From assembly GCF_000455605.1 (NCBI RefSeq), contig NC_017025.1, positions 1,984,001 through 2,048,000 on the forward strand: a stretch of DNA of 64,000 nt, read 5' to 3'. The notes beneath the pieces are model-generated. The model saw only the letters and a list, made by a program, of their open reading frames with translations, made no database searches and had not been told where the DNA came from. This document shows positions 63,054 to 64,000 of this stretch, in pieces (position 1 is the stretch's first letter; each line of letters starts with the position of its first letter). Position numbers and translations under genes: made by a program. Origin of the DNA: Flavobacterium indicum GPTSA100-9 = DSM 17447. Its GTDB lineage: Bacteria; Bacteroidota; Bacteroidia; Flavobacteriales; Flavobacteriaceae.

Positions 63054-64000
63054 ATTTATCAGAACAACAACTTGCCGAATTAAAAGCCTTACTTTCATCA
63101 CCAAAAAAAGTGACGATTATTCCACATAGAAATGTAGATGGTGATGCCATGGGGTCTACATTAGGCTTGTATCATATATTAAAACAATTAAATCATGATT
63201 GTGTGGTGATGCCTCCTAATGAAATTCCTGAATATTTAAAGTGGCTACCGGGTACTGAAACAACATTGGTTTATGAAGGTGAAAAAGTGGGTGAAGCCAT
63301 TAAACGTTTAAGACAAAGTGAACTTATATTTACGTTAGATTTTAATGCGTTTCACAGAACCGGTGAACAAATGGAAAGTATTTTAAAAACATTAGATACT
63401 AGATTTGTCATGGTAGATCATCATGAAAAACCGGATAACTATGCACAATTTACTTTTTCGAGTACAGAATATGGTTCAACATGCCAAATGATTTACGATT
63501 TAGTATCACAATTGGGCTATACCGATTTGATTTCTAAAGAGGCGGCTACTTGCATCTACACGGGAATTGCAACAGATTCTGGCGGATTTAGATTTCCAAG
63601 AACTACTGGAAATACACATCGAATTGTAGCAGATTTAATTGATAAAGGGGTTGATAATACTCAAGTCTACATCAACTTATATGATAATTCCAATTACAAT
63701 CGTTTACAATTATTAGGTAGGGCATTACAAAATATGAGAATTTTACCTGAATACAAAACCAGTTACATTACACTTTCTCAAGACGACTTAGACGAATTTC
63801 ATTATGAAAAAGGAGACACCGAAGGTATTGTAAATTATGGCTTAACGGTAAAGGATATAGATTTCACAGCTTTTTTTACTGAAATTAAAGATGAAAACAT
63901 CATTAAAATCTCATTCCGATCTCAGGGATCGTTTGATGTGAACCAGTTTGCACGAAACTATTTTAATGGTGGCGGACATGTAAATGCTGCTGGTGGTAAA
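63050..64000 (+). CDS. DHH-family phosphoesterase (NrnA-like), 3' end missing
   Basis: A 317-codon start of a protein cut by the right edge. The ATG at 63050 overlaps the crcB stop by 4 bases. The DHH motif is MVDHHEKPDNYA (about 122-133), preceded by the first metal motif HRNVDGDAMGS (26-36), and the DHHA1 signature GGGHVNAAGG lies at the very end. NrnA-type enzymes degrade nanoRNA and hydrolyse phosphoadenosine phosphate. Little is missing by length. Confidence 0.92.
   Translation, partial: MNLSEQQLAELKALLSSPKKVTIIPHRNVDGDAMGSTLGLYHILKQLNHDCVVMPPNEIPEYLKWLPGTETTLVYEGEKVGEAIKRLRQSELIFTLDFNAFHRTGEQMESILKTLDTRFVMVDHHEKPDNYAQFTFSSTEYGSTCQMIYDLVSQLGYTDLISKEAATCIYTGIATDSGGFRFPRTTGNTHRIVADLIDKGVDNTQVYINLYDNSNYNRLQLLGRALQNMRILPEYKTSYITLSQDDLDEFHYEKGDTEGIVNYGLTVKDIDFTAFFTEIKDENIIKISFRSQGSFDVNQFARNYFNGGGHVNAAGGK

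Overview
The window is AT-rich and comes from a member of the Flavobacteriaceae (Bacteroidota), most likely Flavobacterium or a close relative. Four things point there. Two proteins carry type A and one carries a type B C-terminal sorting signal of the type IX secretion system (T9SS). Many genes are preceded by the Bacteroidota -7 promoter box TAnnTTTG, sometimes with TTG or TTTG 17 to 19 bases upstream. Several proteins look like families known mainly from Flavobacteriia (DUF4834, DUF4835, DUF6495 and DUF6913-like). The gene order dapA-bamD-rpoZ-coaBC-DUF4835-recN-fabV is also typical. Coding density is high: no gap between genes exceeds 300 bases, and I see no rRNA, tRNA, CRISPR array, insertion sequence or prophage.

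Layout. 1-8.4 kb: a truncated M23 peptidase, a secreted repeat protein, then a leftward surface-polysaccharide cluster (YfhO-like membrane protein, glycosyltransferase, flippase) interrupted by a tiny ORF plus nucleotidyltransferase pair. 8.5-10.9 kb: rightward outer-membrane protein, GNAT protein and YbaB. 11-14.9 kb: RprXY-like two-component system, coaE and a family 2 glycosyltransferase. 15-23.1 kb: two giant paralogous T9SS adhesin-like proteins. 23.3-30.9 kb: housekeeping run fabV, recN, DUF4835, coaBC, rpoZ, bamD, dapA. 31-36.5 kb: a 5'-nucleotidase split over two genes, two YhhN-like membrane proteins, ligA. 36.6-42.1 kb: rpsF-rpsR-rplI, a LytTR regulator, priA, gpsA. 42.3-49 kb: an unknown lipoprotein, an alcohol dehydrogenase, nadD, gmk, yicC, a DMT transporter and an ArsC-like protein. 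A broken four-helix-bundle gene bounded by heptamer repeats lies between gmk and nadD. 49-64 kb: DinB, thioesterase, a DUF3298-like lipoprotein, trxB, a TonB-dependent receptor, YciI, a pRiA4b ORF-3 homologue, NdpA, DUF2200, a DUF2975/YozG-like pair, a hydrolase, an ABC exporter, a T9SS type B protein, crcB and a truncated nrnA-like gene.

Most of the window is conserved core genome. The accessory signals worth attention are the four-helix-bundle cassette and its heptamer arrays, the two-gene nucleotidyltransferase module, two sigma-54-like promoters with identical geometry in front of unknown exported proteins, and the mosaic identity between the two giant T9SS proteins. I did not find a clear, complete, previously undescribed system; these are leads, not demonstrated systems.
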